DNA of 64,000 nucleotides from Anisus vortex. Taxonomy: Eukaryota > Mollusca > Gastropoda > Planorbidae. The notes under the pieces are model-generated. The model saw nothing but the letters and a program-made list of their open reading frames with translations, did not search any database and was not told the origin of the DNA. Shown one piece after another: positions 49,601 through 60,964 of this stretch. The position numbers and the translations under genes are program-made. Numbering within the stretch: the stretch's first letter is position 1; each line of letters begins with the position of its first letter. The stretch covers positions 22,571,612-22,635,611 of the forward strand of contig OX421497.1 in assembly GCA_949126835.1 (NCBI GenBank), read 5' to 3'.

Positions 49601-52600
49601 CTTTCCAGAAGTCAGAAATATCCATATTTTTTACAGCATTCACACACGAAATAAAATCGTCCACCTTATTTGTTTTTATATATTCTTCGTGTGTCCTTAA
49701 ACTGTCTTTGATTGCATTCTCTACATGCTCACTTTCAAAGCGCTGCTTTTTTTTGTCTGGATTTTCACGTATTTTGTGTGTTGATGAAAGATAAGATGGA
49801 CAGCCAGCAAATTTCGATGGTACTGCATCAGCTTTAAGTCTGGGCTTGCCTAGTGGAGCCGTTACTAGTTTGCCCAACTTTGTATCAAACTGTGACTGTG
49901 TCCACAGTATTTCCTCGGTAGCAAAATGTTTATGGCAAACCTGAAATATAATACAAAAAAAAAATCATGAAATAAAATAATAATTAAACAACATTCTCAC
50001 TTATTCTGCTTTTTTTTTGTGGTAATAGTAATAGTCAAGTTCTATCATAGTTGAAGTAACTAGTAACAGGCTAATAATATGCCTATGCTGTAGCACTGTA
50101 GCCTAGGTTACTAGGTTGTATGACTTAACACTTTAAATATTTTGTAGCATAAATAACCTCTACTAAGCCTAAGCATTTTAATGTATTTTATTTTGTAACC
50201 TGCTAGCCTCTTGGACTTAGGCATTTCGTCTTTTGACTTTAGATTCACTACTATTGATTAAAAAAGTAGGCCTACTTCCTTCTAGGATTAAGTTTAAGGC
50301 CGGAGTCTATAGACTATAGGGCCTAATAAGATATAGGCCTACTGATATACTATATAATAGAGACAGTAATATAGTCTACACTATAATGTAGACTTTGATT
50401 AATTTGTGAATAAATTAATTTCGATAGATAATCTTTAGGTCTAAAGGCCTAACCAAGTCGTAAAAGAATGATCATAATATAAATATAATTATAGGCCAAA
50501 TATAAAAATAATTTAACTAGACTACTAGAATAGAGTCCAGAAGAACATTTAATTTTCCTCGTAAAAGAATGATCATATAAATATAGACTGATATAAAAAA
50601 AAAAATTAACTAAAGTCTAGAAGAACATTTAATTTTCCGATAAAATTTCAACTTACCCTGGAGTATTCCGTTGGCATAAAATGTTTCCTAGGAATGGCAG
50701 CAATCCATCTTTGTTTTAAGCTTTCATCTTTCGGAAATCTAAACACATGTGCTTTCAAGTCTTTATTGTAATTACCTTTACAACGAGGCACACAACATTT
50801 ATGTACCATGGTGTACTCTTGTAATCCGATGTTAATGTACTAATCCAGTTATTGAATACTAGACTTGTATACTTCTCAAACTTAAAATGAATGGTTAACA
50901 GTTTAACAGCACACACGGTCAACGCGTCTAAGACTAAGGCTAAGGCATCGCTTACACATCTTCAACTACAGGTAGACCGCAGGCAAAAGCCCATTAGTCG
51001 TGACGTCACGATCTTACCGCAGCCGAGAGTCTTGGCCTGTATTTACGATGGTCTTGGCTGAAACCATTATAATTATAACAATTATAAGGCAAGATTAGGG
51101 GAAAACCTAATCGAGTCAATTTATGCGTTTTGAAGGCCATATTAAGACCTAATCTCAATTGGGTTATTCCATATATACAATAAAATCTGGAAAAAAAATG
51201 TAAAATTAATAATAAAAAATTGAAGACTATTAGATGTTTAAATCAATCTACCTGGTATTGCATTTTTTTAAAAATTATTTTAATATTTTTAATGAAACTC
51301 AATTGAAAGTACAAAAAAATATATTTGTATTCATTTTACTCGGTAGATCTAGATCTAGATCTATTCATAATAAAGAATTTTTTTTTAACTTAAATATACA
51401 ATTTATTATTTTATAAATGTCTAGGTCTAGATTAGATCTAGTCTATCCTATTTAAATTCTACAAAAAAAAAAAACATTTAAAAAATGAGCTTAAACTTTA
51501 TTAATTATGTTTAAATTCCTAAAAAAAAACATTTAAAAAATGATATTGAAATTTCTAACATCTACGGTACTAAAACTAACTCGATTTATAACTTTAAAAA
51601 CAGAACTAATTAAAAACGTTTATTCCATCAAACAGTTAAAAATACATGAAAATGTTATAAACAACAATATACAGATCGTTTATTACTAGATATCTATATA
51701 ATTTAGGTTGCAATACTAGTCTAATGTATTTCAAAACTAACAACACAAATAGCCTAACTAGATCTAAATCTATTGAAAAACACGAAGATGGCAGATATAG
51801 CCTAGAGCTATTATAAACTATTGACATGGTATCATGAAGCATGAAAGAAACATGAAAGAAACCTCGCACTCTTAGACTCCCACTGAGTCGGTCATAAAAC
51901 TTTTTTTTCTCTTACCACTTCACGGGATGACCTGGGGCTATTCAATGATATGGGCAACATCACAAGAAGAAAGAAAAAAATCTTTTAGATCTTCTAACCA
52001 CAGTCGCCATAAAACTGGTCTCTATTAGCACTTCAATACGTGTAACTCCAAAACACATGGCCACTTAACGTTTAAATTCACACATTCTAATTAGGTTAAG
52101 GGTATTAGGTTTCTATTCGGGCATTTCAGAAGTCGGCCTTAAGAAAAAATCCTAAAAGAAAACAATTCGGCATTCATTTGAGAATCTTCATTAGAACGCC
52201 GAATATGGATTTCCCACATCGGTACAATGCGGTTTAAACCTAATGACTAATGGGGCCAACAGTTGCCATCACAAACGGCAAATGATTTTCATTTGGGTGT
52301 GTTTAAGGGGCTGTCATAAAGACATCATGTGGTGTGTACTGAAATCAAAAGCAGACTTTAGTCTCAGGGATGAGGTAAGTCTAGATAAATAGGCTAGTCT
52401 AAGACTGACAATGAAATTAATGTTCATTGTTTTTAAATCAAACTTAAGTTTCAATGTTTTTATTACTTTTAATAACAACCTTTTTAAAAACTATTAACAT
52501 ATCATGAACTATTATTTAATAAAGTATCATGATTTATGGTTTCATAAAGTATTCATAAAGATTATTTCTTTAATAAAGTATTATGAACTAGTATCAACAA

Positions 52601-55600
52601 AGATTATTTCTTTAATAAAGTATTATGAACTAGTATCAACAAAGATTATTTCTTTAATAAAGTATTATGAACTAGTATCAACAAAGATTATTTCTTTAAT
52701 AAAGTATTATGAACTAGTATCAACAAAGATTATTTCTTTAATAAAGTATTATGAACTAGTATCATGAACTATTGTTCAACAAAGTATCGAGATTTATTGT
52801 TCAATAAAGTATCACAAACTTTGGCTATAAAAACTATCATTAACTATTGATGAATCAACTATCAGGCTATTAATTATGATTCAATAAACTTATCATAAAC
52901 TATCAATTAGTAAACTTTTCATGTTTGATTGGACTATGTCTTTGTCTTAATTCAAATCAACAGAGAGGCAGAAATGCTGGAGTTTATGCCCTTGACAAAA
53001 CTAAAGGAAAAATTTCTATTGAGTTCATTGAATATATGATAAAAAATGGACTGGATGTCAGCCAAAGGGATTGTGTGAGTCGATGTAGAACTTGAAGAAA
53101 GGATAAAGTATTAACATTCAAATTTCTATATGCACAAATTTTCTCTCAAAATACAAAATAACTTTTAACAACCCCACAGAGAATTACAAAATAATTTTCT
53201 TCTCTTAGACTGAAGTCAAGATTAAAAAGTAATACTTTTATTACTTACACTACATATCTATAATAGCAAACATTTTTACTATAGGTATAACTTTAGTTAT
53301 GATTACTATAAATCTCGTTTACTTTAGAAAATTATTTGTTTTTGTAAAAAAAAAATATTAGATCCTTATTTTTAAGTTTTTTGCTTCCAGACAGGAGTAA
53401 CTCTCAGAGATGTGGCCAGATTGGCAAGACGAAGGGACATTGTTAATATTATTGACAAGGTAGAAAAGCAAGTATAAACCAGCAGCTTGTGTGCATATTT
53501 TAGCTAGCATAAGATCTCTTTGTCTGTAGTTAACTTTCAAGGTCAAATATTATATTGTTGTATTTCAGACACTAGTTAAGACAATAAGGTCTTCTGATAT
53601 TACAAAACTTGAAGAATTGGCAGTTGTAGGGTATGACAGTTTACTGATTACATTTAATGTAAGTAACAATAATTCTTTAATGTCAATGAATTAATGTCAA
53701 TGATTCAGTGGCAATTCATGCCAATCTAGTTTTTTTCTTTCTTCATGTACAGTATCGTGATTCATTTATATATGCCAATGGCAATGAAACTGAGGAGGCT
53801 ATAGCATTTATTCAATGGCTACCTAAATTTTATGTAAGTATACTTGCATACGTTTAGAATATAATATTTTATTTATAACATATTTTTGTATTTGGCATAC
53901 GCAGTATTGACTTAAAGTTTAAAGACATTACTTCTAGATAGAAGAGTATTATGTTCTTGGCCCAAAACTCCTGCAGGGCAGCAGGGATTGGTCAGCGTCA
54001 GGGCTAGAACCCAGGCTGTTTTTTAGACATTCCAGAGTAATACCCGCAGGGCCAGCCGGACTCTAGTATTTAGAGTATATGGCTGACTTTAGAGTGTATT
54101 TTATGTATTTAGTATGCATGAAAGTATTTAGTACACATGCCTACTAACATAATTAGTGCCTATTGATAAATTAAGAATATATTATCAGGTAATACTATAA
54201 ACTTATTTATCGATTATCTATAGATGCAATTAGAATGACAGCGAATCTCAAATGTTCTGCTTTTTCAAATCATTTAGCTATATTATTTATACCATTGTAT
54301 TCTTAATTCGCAGGAGGAAGTCCAGAGATTTCTAAATGGTGTTCAGAATTGGTCAGATGACTTAGTGATTGACTTACTTAAAACTGTTGAGAGACCTGAC
54401 TTACTCATCAATGCTAAAGATAAGGTATTCTTACATTCAGAGTAATTTGTCTAAATCCAGGGGACTTTTAAAGTATTTTATATATTATCTATATTTATAT
54501 TATTTCTTTTTCATTATATTATCAGCAAAAAAATATTTACATTAATTTAAACAAATTATTTTTTTCAGAAGCTAATAATGTAAAAAGTTTTGGTGCATAG
54601 ATTAAAAAAAACAACAGAAAGTTAGATTTATAGTGTTCAACATTTTTATAGTAGATCAGCTATGAATTATGCTGAATACATAATAATGGACAATCCCTGC
54701 CAGCTTGCAGAAGTTTACCAGCATTGTTGTGCCTTCTGCTTTGTTCATTCATGCTGGGGCATGATGGGAAGGAAGAAATAATATCACTTACTTCCCCTTG
54801 AAACACTTGGGAATAGGGAAATATTAAAAGAAAAGGGCATCCTTTTTGGACTCAACCAAACATTGTGTTTGATAAATGTAGCTTAAAATCTGAATATATA
54901 ATGCAAATATCTGTCCTGTTGTCATTATATTCATTACTAAACTCTTTGCTCTCTTTGTTGGCCTAACACTTACCATCATGTCTTAACATCTAGCATGCTT
55001 GTCTATTGCAGAGTTGTTAAAATTTGTTTTAAAATATTGTCTTGTTTAATGGTCTACCATACATACTTATTATTTGAAATGTAACTTAAATGTTCCATTG
55101 TAGATGATCTTTCAGGTAAAATCTAACCTTGGAACATAAGCGTTCCGAGTTGGTAATTTGGTCATATTGATCTAACTTTTTATAAGTCATCTGTGCTTGA
55201 AGTAATTTGAAATCTGTCTTCCTAACACCCTCAGCATTTTACATTAACTAATAAGGATTTTTTTTCACTTTCCATTCTCACCAAAGTTTATTTTTACTTT
55301 TGATTTCCCCAAAAGTTAAGTGCTCAAAAAGGCTTGAGCAATAGAATAGTTTTTGAAACTATTGTAGGAAATGTACACAATTATGCTATGTTCAATTATC
55401 TTGTTTCAACTTTGTTTAATACATGTTTTTTACAACTATTTATGTGTAAATAGATAAATTCTACCTAGAAAGACAACTTGACGTTTTGATCATTCAACAT
55501 TTATGTAATTGTTTGTTTATATTTAATATGAAGTTGAAGTTGAATCTGAACTTAACTAGAAGAAAAAGCCATAACTATTTTACACTGAGGAAAAAAACAA

Positions 55601-58600
55601 AACCTAGTGATAAACAAATGAGTGTATCACATCAATATGCATACTATAATGAAAATGTTTGATTAGATTAAATTCACTTGCTGAAACCCATTCATGCTAA
55701 ATACTATATCTGTGAATATTTTTATAATAAGATGCAACATTTTTATGCTTTTTGATTCAGGGAGGAAGAGCAGCTATACACATCTGTATTTTACATAGTA
55801 GATTTGACATTTTACAGTTTTTGTTAACTTGTCCTTGTATTGATGTTAACACAAAGGATAATGTAAGTGCAGATTTGAAAATGTATATATAAGATTGAAT
55901 ACATGCTCTATTATTTCCAAACATTTTTCTAAGTATATCCTTAGATAAGATTTATGGCTCAACAGATTAGATAAACTTTTTAAAAATGTTTCTTTCACAA
56001 ATTAATATAATAAATAATATGTTCATTACTGATAAATAATTTCTTTTTGTAACTTATTTTCCCCTTCCCACTCTATCTGAAGAAGGGACGAACTGCCTAT
56101 CATTATGCTTCCTGCATCGAGGCAAAAGATGAGAGAGAAAAATTCTGCCAAGTTCTTGAAAGTAATTCTGGGATTGAGACTGACATTTATGATTTTGTAA
56201 GTAAATAAAAGATTCATTTGTGTGTCTTGTTTAGAATTTGTGTAGGATTCATGTGATTTTAATAATAAAATTCTTGATCTAAAAACAGTTTGGTTTTCTA
56301 TCATAATTACCTTTTTGTTATTTTAAATATGTATATATATGAAATTAAAGAATATTTCTTATTTTTCAGAGTAACCGCCAAGCTTCTTACTATATTTCTC
56401 ACCCTAAACAAGCTGCACTCTGGATTAATACAGAAAGAAAGGTATTTTTGTTACTTATTTCATTATGTTTTAAATGCAATACATAAAAATACTATTTTAA
56501 AGGCAAAAATATTTTTTGTAACTTATTTATGATTAATTCAATATATTATGCTATTACTAAACATAAGAGTATTGCTCGCAGTCAGTTGACAAAATGTGTA
56601 GTTTTAGCATTCTGTAAAAAAAAAATTAAGTTTAACAAATGCTGTTGCAATCAGTAGACAAAAGTTCTAACTAAATCTTCAGTCTACATTTTTAAAGCTC
56701 TATTTTCTTTGTGAATAAAACAATTCTATTCATTTGTTCATATTTTTTTTAAAAGCCCTTGTGCATTTAAGTTTTGACAAAATGTTTTTTTTATCATATT
56801 TTAATTCCAGGCTCAATATGGAATGTCAAAACAATTAGTATGTGTTGATAAGGTATTGTAAACTTTGTGAAATTGTATAAAAAGAAAATTATATTCTTAT
56901 TTAATTTGCATCATTTTGTATGCATTAAAATATGACTCTTTCAAAAATTACTTCACTAGCCACATGAAAAGGAATACTTTGAAAGAAAAATAATATTGTT
57001 GCATTTGTATTAATGTGTCTATAAAACACAAGTAAAACAGTTACAATATGGAAACACTCTTTATTTGACATAAGCAGAGGACTGGTCTCATTCTCACAAC
57101 ATTAATGTGTTTGTGTAGATCAGACTAGATGTCATTGGGAACATAGCGGAGGGCCAATATTTTGACAATGGTTCCACATAGGAAGCAACAAGGATAAAGT
57201 TTAATGTTCCGTTACTACTAATTATCTTCCTGAAAAAGGTTCTTTTTTACAATTGACTGCCTCTAATTGGAAGCCAAATGTTTTTTCTTTGTCAGTATGA
57301 GGAACTTTGTCACATTGTGAGATGTAAAAGAAAAACTTTAAATCACTTTGAAAGTTCTATCTGCCAATTCCAATATCCTGTTGCTCAGTTTAGCCAAATT
57401 GTAAGTCTGCATGTCTATTTACATTCAGTGTTATAAACAATTTTTATTAAAAGAAAATATTTAGCCAAAGAAATCTAAGGGTGATAAATCCATCTGACTT
57501 TTGCAAAGATCTTGGGTCTGAAAAATACACTGTGAATTAATAGACCCTGCTTGCTGTATAGTTGTTTTTTTACATACAATTTTATAAATAATATTTGTGC
57601 CAATAGATATCAGTGAAAAAATATATTTAACCAGTAAATAAATTTTTTTGTATTTTTTCCTGAATCTTTCCAAACAACTGAACAAACATATACTAGAAAA
57701 AAAACTTACAGAAATTATAAGTGTTAAGTTATAGTTCTCATTAAGATTTATAAATTAAAATCATATCAAAGATATTTAACACATCTAGGCCTACTATCAT
57801 GGCAATTAGATTAGCATGTTTGCAAAAGATAGGCTAATTAATAAATTTAAAACTGATTTTTTTAAATGATTGCATGTTTAGATATAAGGTGTTTTTTTTA
57901 TAGATAGATATAATATAACTAGTTATACATAGATATCTTACAAACAGTCACATTAGCAATAAAAATAACTAACAGGCTTTGAGACTTGTAATACTATCAA
58001 GGATTATGGTTTGATATATTTTGTGCAAGTTGAGTGATCTATTTTATCAAAATATGTACATAATTATAGTCTTTTGATTTATTATTTATTATTATAAGGA
58101 CATACTTAAAAAGACAGAAGGTTTCATTAGCCACTTTGTTTTTACTCAAGAAAGTATGTTATTTCTTTTACAAAGTGAGCTAATTTGATGTTCATTCAAT
58201 TTTTTCTTAGCTGAAGCCAGTCATGTCAGATTATCAAGACCTGATATTTCTTGCAATGGAAATGGGAAAAGAAGCAGTAGCAGTGAGACTCTTGCAACTG
58301 GGAACTGACTGGACTTTAGAGGAACTAGTAAGTTATGTTGAAGTCAAAATGCTATAATTTTTTGCTAAATATAGGCCCAATAAAACCTTCTTTCCGTGTG
58401 ATTATGGCTAAAATTCATGTATAGAACAAGGGGGGAGGTATAGAAAAGCTCATTTGTATAATGCATAGGGGAGGGAGGTAAAAATAATGTATGTGGTGCA
58501 ACAGGGAAAGCGAGATATAAAAATATAACCTTTTTTATGTACGTAACATAAGCTTGGCCCCTTATTTTGTTTCACATCAAAACAAGTGTTCATGTTTTTT

Positions 58601-59050
58601 TAAGTGTTTCAATTTCTGTCACAGTGTGAAGTTAAGAAAACTGATGGAAGCTCAGAATTAGTTTTGATGTCCATCACAAAAAGGGCCGAACAGTTTGTCA
58701 TGAATCATGTTCTAAAAACGATAGAGCAAAAAAGAAGGTTTCTAGAAAACAGAAAGACTTTTCCTAAGAATGTGGAACCAAAGAAAATGGTATTGGTTCG
58801 TCGTAACATGCCTGAAAGTAAGGAAAGAAAGAATGGCTTCAATAGTTCTATTGAGGTGGAGTTTGTAATGGAACCGGATGATGAGCAGGATGAAAATTCT
58901 GGTGGCAGCAATAAAGATAGTTGTGAGGCTGGCAATGATTGTCAAGCTGAAGATGTACTAAACACTGAAGATTTTGTTGAAGACATTCATTTTAGTTCTG
59001 ATGACGAAATTGACATTCATTTATTAAATGATAATCTTGTGACTGATTAA
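34636..59050 (+). CDS. Ankyrin-repeat protein gene, 22 exons, exon 10 split by a transposon
   Basis: Exons: 34636-34665, 35312-35401, 35821-35919, 36065-36163, 36980-37048, 37198-37284, 37682-37765, 38736-38825, 39460-39564, 39950-39983 plus 52313-52374, 52964-53074, 53391-53459, 53569-53658, 53753-53833, 54314-54424, 55761-55862, 56083-56196, 56370-56441, 56811-56852, 57296-57400, 58211-58327, 58625-59050. All have GT-AG borders and lengths divisible by three. The total is about 762 codons. Clear ankyrin units are HGNTALHVTALQNECCHVGD (exon 4), APLYFCAIDVN (exon 10) and AAIHICILHSRFDILQFLL (exon 16); others are degenerate. The C-terminus is basic, then strongly acidic. I see no membrane segment. 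Partner and function are unknown. The start ATG has A at -3 and G at +4. Confidence 0.82.
36180..36900. repeat. GC-richer intronic block, possible old interspersed repeat
   Basis: Noticeably less AT-rich than the rest of the intron between exons 4 and 5 of the ankyrin gene. No terminal repeats, coding motif or tRNA-like box was identified. Confidence 0.25.
37420..37590. repeat. Degenerate short repeat (TTACATTCTAGAAATTA)
   Basis: Irregularly repeated variants of ATTACATTCTAGAAATTATT in an intron of the ankyrin gene. Confidence 0.6.
39984..40370. other. GC-rich terminal block of the insertion
   Basis: A sharp change to balanced base composition with many CpG, GCCGGCATTGG, GGCCGCCATTTTGGC and AATGCGG(G) motifs. 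AATGCGGTTT recurs near the right end at about 52226. It probably is the subterminal region of the large element. Confidence 0.55.
42100..46060 (-). ncRNA. Possible spliced non-coding transcript within the insertion
   Basis: On the minus strand there is a chain of good splice sites: a donor GTAAGC ending a first exon at 45909, then exons 44881-44957, 43935-44078 and 43437-43509, each with a pyrimidine-rich CAG acceptor and a GTAAGT or GTGAGT donor, and a terminal acceptor at 42855. AATAAA occurs near 42128. All three frames of exon 2 contain stops, so no protein is encoded. It could equally be relic exons or chance in AT-rich DNA. Confidence 0.3.
46147..46286. repeat. Direct repeat, left copy
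   Basis: Shares about three quarters of its positions with 52009-52138, including CCACTTAACATTTAAATTCA and ATTAGGTTTCTA. It lies just left of the P-like element. Confidence 0.75.
46341..46364 (+). repeat. P-like element terminal inverted repeat, one end
   Basis: Pairs with the reverse complement of 51032-51055 at 22 of 24 positions. Preceded by target duplication GGCTGAAAC at 46332-46340. Confidence 0.92.
47309..50809 (-). CDS. THAP-domain P-element-like transposase (one frameshift)
   Basis: Two exons: 50657-50809 and 47309-49940, joined in phase 0 by a GTAAGT donor and TTTCAG acceptor. The N-terminus is a THAP zinc finger: C5-x4-C10, a Trp near 35, FMPTEYS, and C53-x2-H56 split by the intron, a DNA-binding fold for element ends. 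Next comes P-type transposase: SALFFLLSPQAYTYVR, LMVDEIYLKQFVDYKG, VVSDNNAINRKAM and VIDTVHIFKCVRNNW; the Asp in MVDE and SDN are candidate catalytic residues. A T10 run (48579-48588) shifts the frame: upstream reads to a stop at 48573-48575, and the downstream frame continues to 47309. With the shift bridged the length would be near 927 residues, like THAP9-type proteins. Assembly error, inactivation or slippage are all possible. Confidence 0.9.
51032..51055 (-). repeat. P-like element terminal inverted repeat, other end
   Basis: Inverted partner of 46341-46364. Followed by target duplication GGCTGAAAC at 51056-51064. Confidence 0.92.
52009..52138. repeat. Direct repeat, right copy
   Basis: Same orientation as 46147-46286, with CCACTTAACGTTTAAATTCA, ATTAGGTTTCTA and AAGTCGGCC at corresponding places. 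It lies about 170 bp inside the right end of the large insertion. Confidence 0.75.
52558..52763. repeat. 42-bp tandem repeat, five near-identical copies
   Basis: Unit contains ATTATTTCTTTAATAAAGTA followed by TTATGAACTAGTATCAACAAAG. It lies in the ankyrin-gene intron directly after the split exon. Because 42 is a multiple of three it opens an 87-codon frame made of 14-residue repeats, which I do not regard as a gene. Confidence 0.95.
53945..54065 (-). repeat. tRNA-derived SINE fragment
   Basis: On the minus strand CTGGGTTCTAGCCCTGACGC provides a B-box-like motif, and GTCCGGCTGGCCCTGCGGGT an A-box-like start. It resembles the head at 20312-20398 and lies between ankyrin exons 14 and 15. Confidence 0.5.
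54425..55760. other. Intron 15 of the ankyrin gene, no feature recognised
   Basis: 1.3 kb of AT-rich sequence. No exon with GT-AG borders and an open phase-0 frame was found. Confidence 0.4.
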
Positions 59051-60396
59051 TGAAGTCTGATATCAGCTTAATCTTCTTAATGTACAGAAATTTAAATTTA
59101 ATAAATATTCCAATTTTATTTACTTTTCAAATATTTCACTGTAATTATTTTTACAATATGTATTTGAATATATAATGCATATGTATGTGTATAATTGTTA
59201 TTTCATTATTTAGTTTATATTTTGGTCATGACACTATCATATTAAGGGACTTTAAACACACAAGTTGTGACAGTCCACTAGATTAGGGAGATAACCATGG
59301 GAAGACATGGGACGAGCAAGTGCAACAGAAACTAGTCTCTTTCTCCTGTTGCTCTACTTAACAGAAAGAAGAAACATATCATAGAATCATTCAGGTTATA
59401 TCCATTGGGAACTGACTGACTTTTATAATTCCCAGTAAAAGTGAAACACAGGATGTGAGAGTAATAAAAGCAATGTGTGGTGGAGATTGTTATATGGACC
59501 AGTAGGCCATTGTATTATAATTTAAACAACACATGGTAAGAGGAAGAATGAATTATCTGAATAATAATATTTTTGATCATAATATAAAACAATAGTATTA
59601 ATTTGTTTCTTCATTTAAAAAAACAACACATATTGCTTTTTTTAAATACATTTCTAATGAATTTTACAATGTAATGTTTAGAGAATTTATTAAATTGTTA
59701 GGGTACATTGTTTAAATGTGTAAATAATTTGATATATTTATTTTACCTTTGTACATCAAGTTAATATAGTTTTCATTTTGCATATGCTAAGTCTATTTGA
59801 TATATATAATTTGTTATAAAAGTCTTTCTGCTGGTATGTTCATTAAGCTACATAACAGCATGACGATTTTGTCACAGCAGAATTAGCTTTGACACCAAGC
59901 TTTGTCTGTAGGTATTTGATGTACTCTGTGAATGATGTGATTGACCAAATGTCATTCATAAATGTTAAAAAATATTTCCCTCCCCAAACAATCTTCATTA
60001 AAGCAGTAAAATAAACAACAAAATTGACAGGACATTAAATCACAAAATAATGTTTATTGTATTTTGATGTGTAAATATTCTTTAAAATTTCAAACTTCTG
60101 TTTTTAACTTTTTGTTACTTGAACTAATATATTTAATACAAGTGTACATGTGTAAATTGAATAAAATTAAAGACAAGTCAATAACAAATGGATTGTAAAA
60201 CTTGTAAATTTTATTTCCAAACATATCTGCATACATTTTAAACATAATTTTGTAAAAAAAAAGAAATATCAGCCTAAAATAATCTCAAATTAATCTAAAA
60301 ATAAAAATAAAATTCTTGAATTGTTTCCCTTTTTTTTCATTTTAGTTGTTTTTCTTTGTTGTTTATTTTGTGTGGCAGATTTAACAAGTTTGGAAA
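59051..60396. other. Convergent 3' region of the ankyrin and cysteine-rich peptide genes
   Basis: The ankyrin gene stop is at 59050 with AATAAA at 59100-59105. The minus-strand peptide gene ends at 60397 and has AATAAA near 60214. No other gene is seen between them. Confidence 0.55.
59100..59105 (+). promoter_or_regulatory. Polyadenylation signal of the ankyrin gene
   Basis: AATAAA about 50 nt after the stop codon. Confidence 0.5.
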
Positions 60397-60902
60397 TTAC
60401 CCTCTGAGTGTAGCTTGACATCTGCAGTTGTTTCCCCAAATTGTACACCTGCAAAGAGACAAATAATAATGTAAAATGAACAGCCTTGTTTTGCATGTAA
60501 AGACTTACACTTGTCTGCAGCTACCTTTTATGGCAAATGAAAGAATAAGTATGAAAAATGAATATAAAATAAAATTACAATTATGAGATTAACATTAAAT
60601 GTATACATTTCTGCACTTTAAGCTCAATTGATAAATTAGCTTTTTTTTTTGCACAATCCACATTATGATAAATGTTTACTGTTAGTAGGAAAGGAGTGGA
60701 TACATCATTAGGCCCTAATGAATGGTCACTCCATAATCAGCTGTGAGCCTATAAAATCCAGGTGCAAAGAAGTAGGTTGGCCTATATGTTTCTGGCTCTA
60801 AAGGATGTCCGGGAGACCAACCAGTTTTTATGGTTATCTGACATTAGTTAAGAAAAATTAAACTTGTCATATTTGCCACACATATTTTTTCTTAATAAAT
60901 AT

Positions 60903-60964
<62 letters not shown>

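Larger units (their letters stand above)
46341..51055 (-). mobile_element. P-like (THAP) DNA transposon, 4.7 kb
   Basis: It is bounded by 24-bp terminal inverted repeats (46341-46364 and 51032-51055; AAGACC...GGCCAA) with two mismatches. GGCTGAAAC stands directly outside both ends; depending on whether the adjacent C/G is counted in the repeat, the duplication is 7-9 bp, consistent with the 8 bp known for the P superfamily. It encodes a THAP-domain P-type transposase on the minus strand. The clean ends suggest a fairly recent insertion into the larger element. The TGCGTCACGCG and GTGACGTCACG motifs just inside the two ends may be subterminal binding sites. Confidence 0.92.
39984..52310. mobile_element. 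12.3-kb inverted-repeat-bounded insertion (composite)
   Basis: The ends are CCCCTTAAACA (39984-39994) and TGTTTAAGGGG (52300-52310), a perfect 11-bp inverted pair; TTGGCCCCATT also recurs inverted just inside (about 40003 and 52258). The flanking duplication appears to be only CT. Without the nested P-like element it is about 7.6 kb. I find no transposase of its own. The first 390 bp are far more GC- and CpG-rich than the surroundings. A 130-bp direct repeat lies at 46147-46286 and 52009-52138. The superfamily is not recognised, and it could be non-autonomous. Confidence 0.7.
39950..52374 (+). other. Exon 10 of the ankyrin gene, interrupted by 12.3 kb
   Basis: The left piece, 39950-39983, follows a TTAAG acceptor and encodes APLYFCAIDVN. 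The right piece, 52313-52374, encodes KDIMWCVLKSKADFSLRDE and ends at a GTAAGT donor. CT flanks the insertion on both sides; counting it once gives a 96-nt, 32-codon, phase-0 exon that reads as one ankyrin unit. With the insertion present, translation reaches TAA two codons into the element. No in-frame cryptic splicing pair was found. Confidence 0.78.

Noticed and set aside
39976..52310. Splicing out the whole insertion by a cryptic GT at 39977 and AG at 52307
   Set aside because: The resulting join shifts the frame and meets TAA within four codons.
39976..52310. TTAA target duplication (Kolobok or piggyBac type) for the large insertion
   Set aside because: TTAA occurs near both ends, but using it as the boundary destroys the inverted repeats and leaves a stop codon in the rejoined exon.
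39974..52320. An 8-bp duplication around the large insertion
   Set aside because: TGTTAACT and CTGTCATA agree only in the two bases CT at the junction; no longer duplication is visible.
52504..52767. 87-codon frame with 14-residue repeats
   Set aside because: It is the 42-bp intronic tandem repeat read in one frame; the neighbouring exons join without it.
58705..58945. Minus-strand open frames under the last ankyrin exon
   Set aside because: They are antisense shadows of a well-supported coding exon.
60290..60496. 68-codon minus-strand frame beginning MQNKAVHF
   Set aside because: It reads the last exon of the cysteine-rich peptide gene in the wrong frame; splicing to 61287 selects another frame, which stops at 60397.
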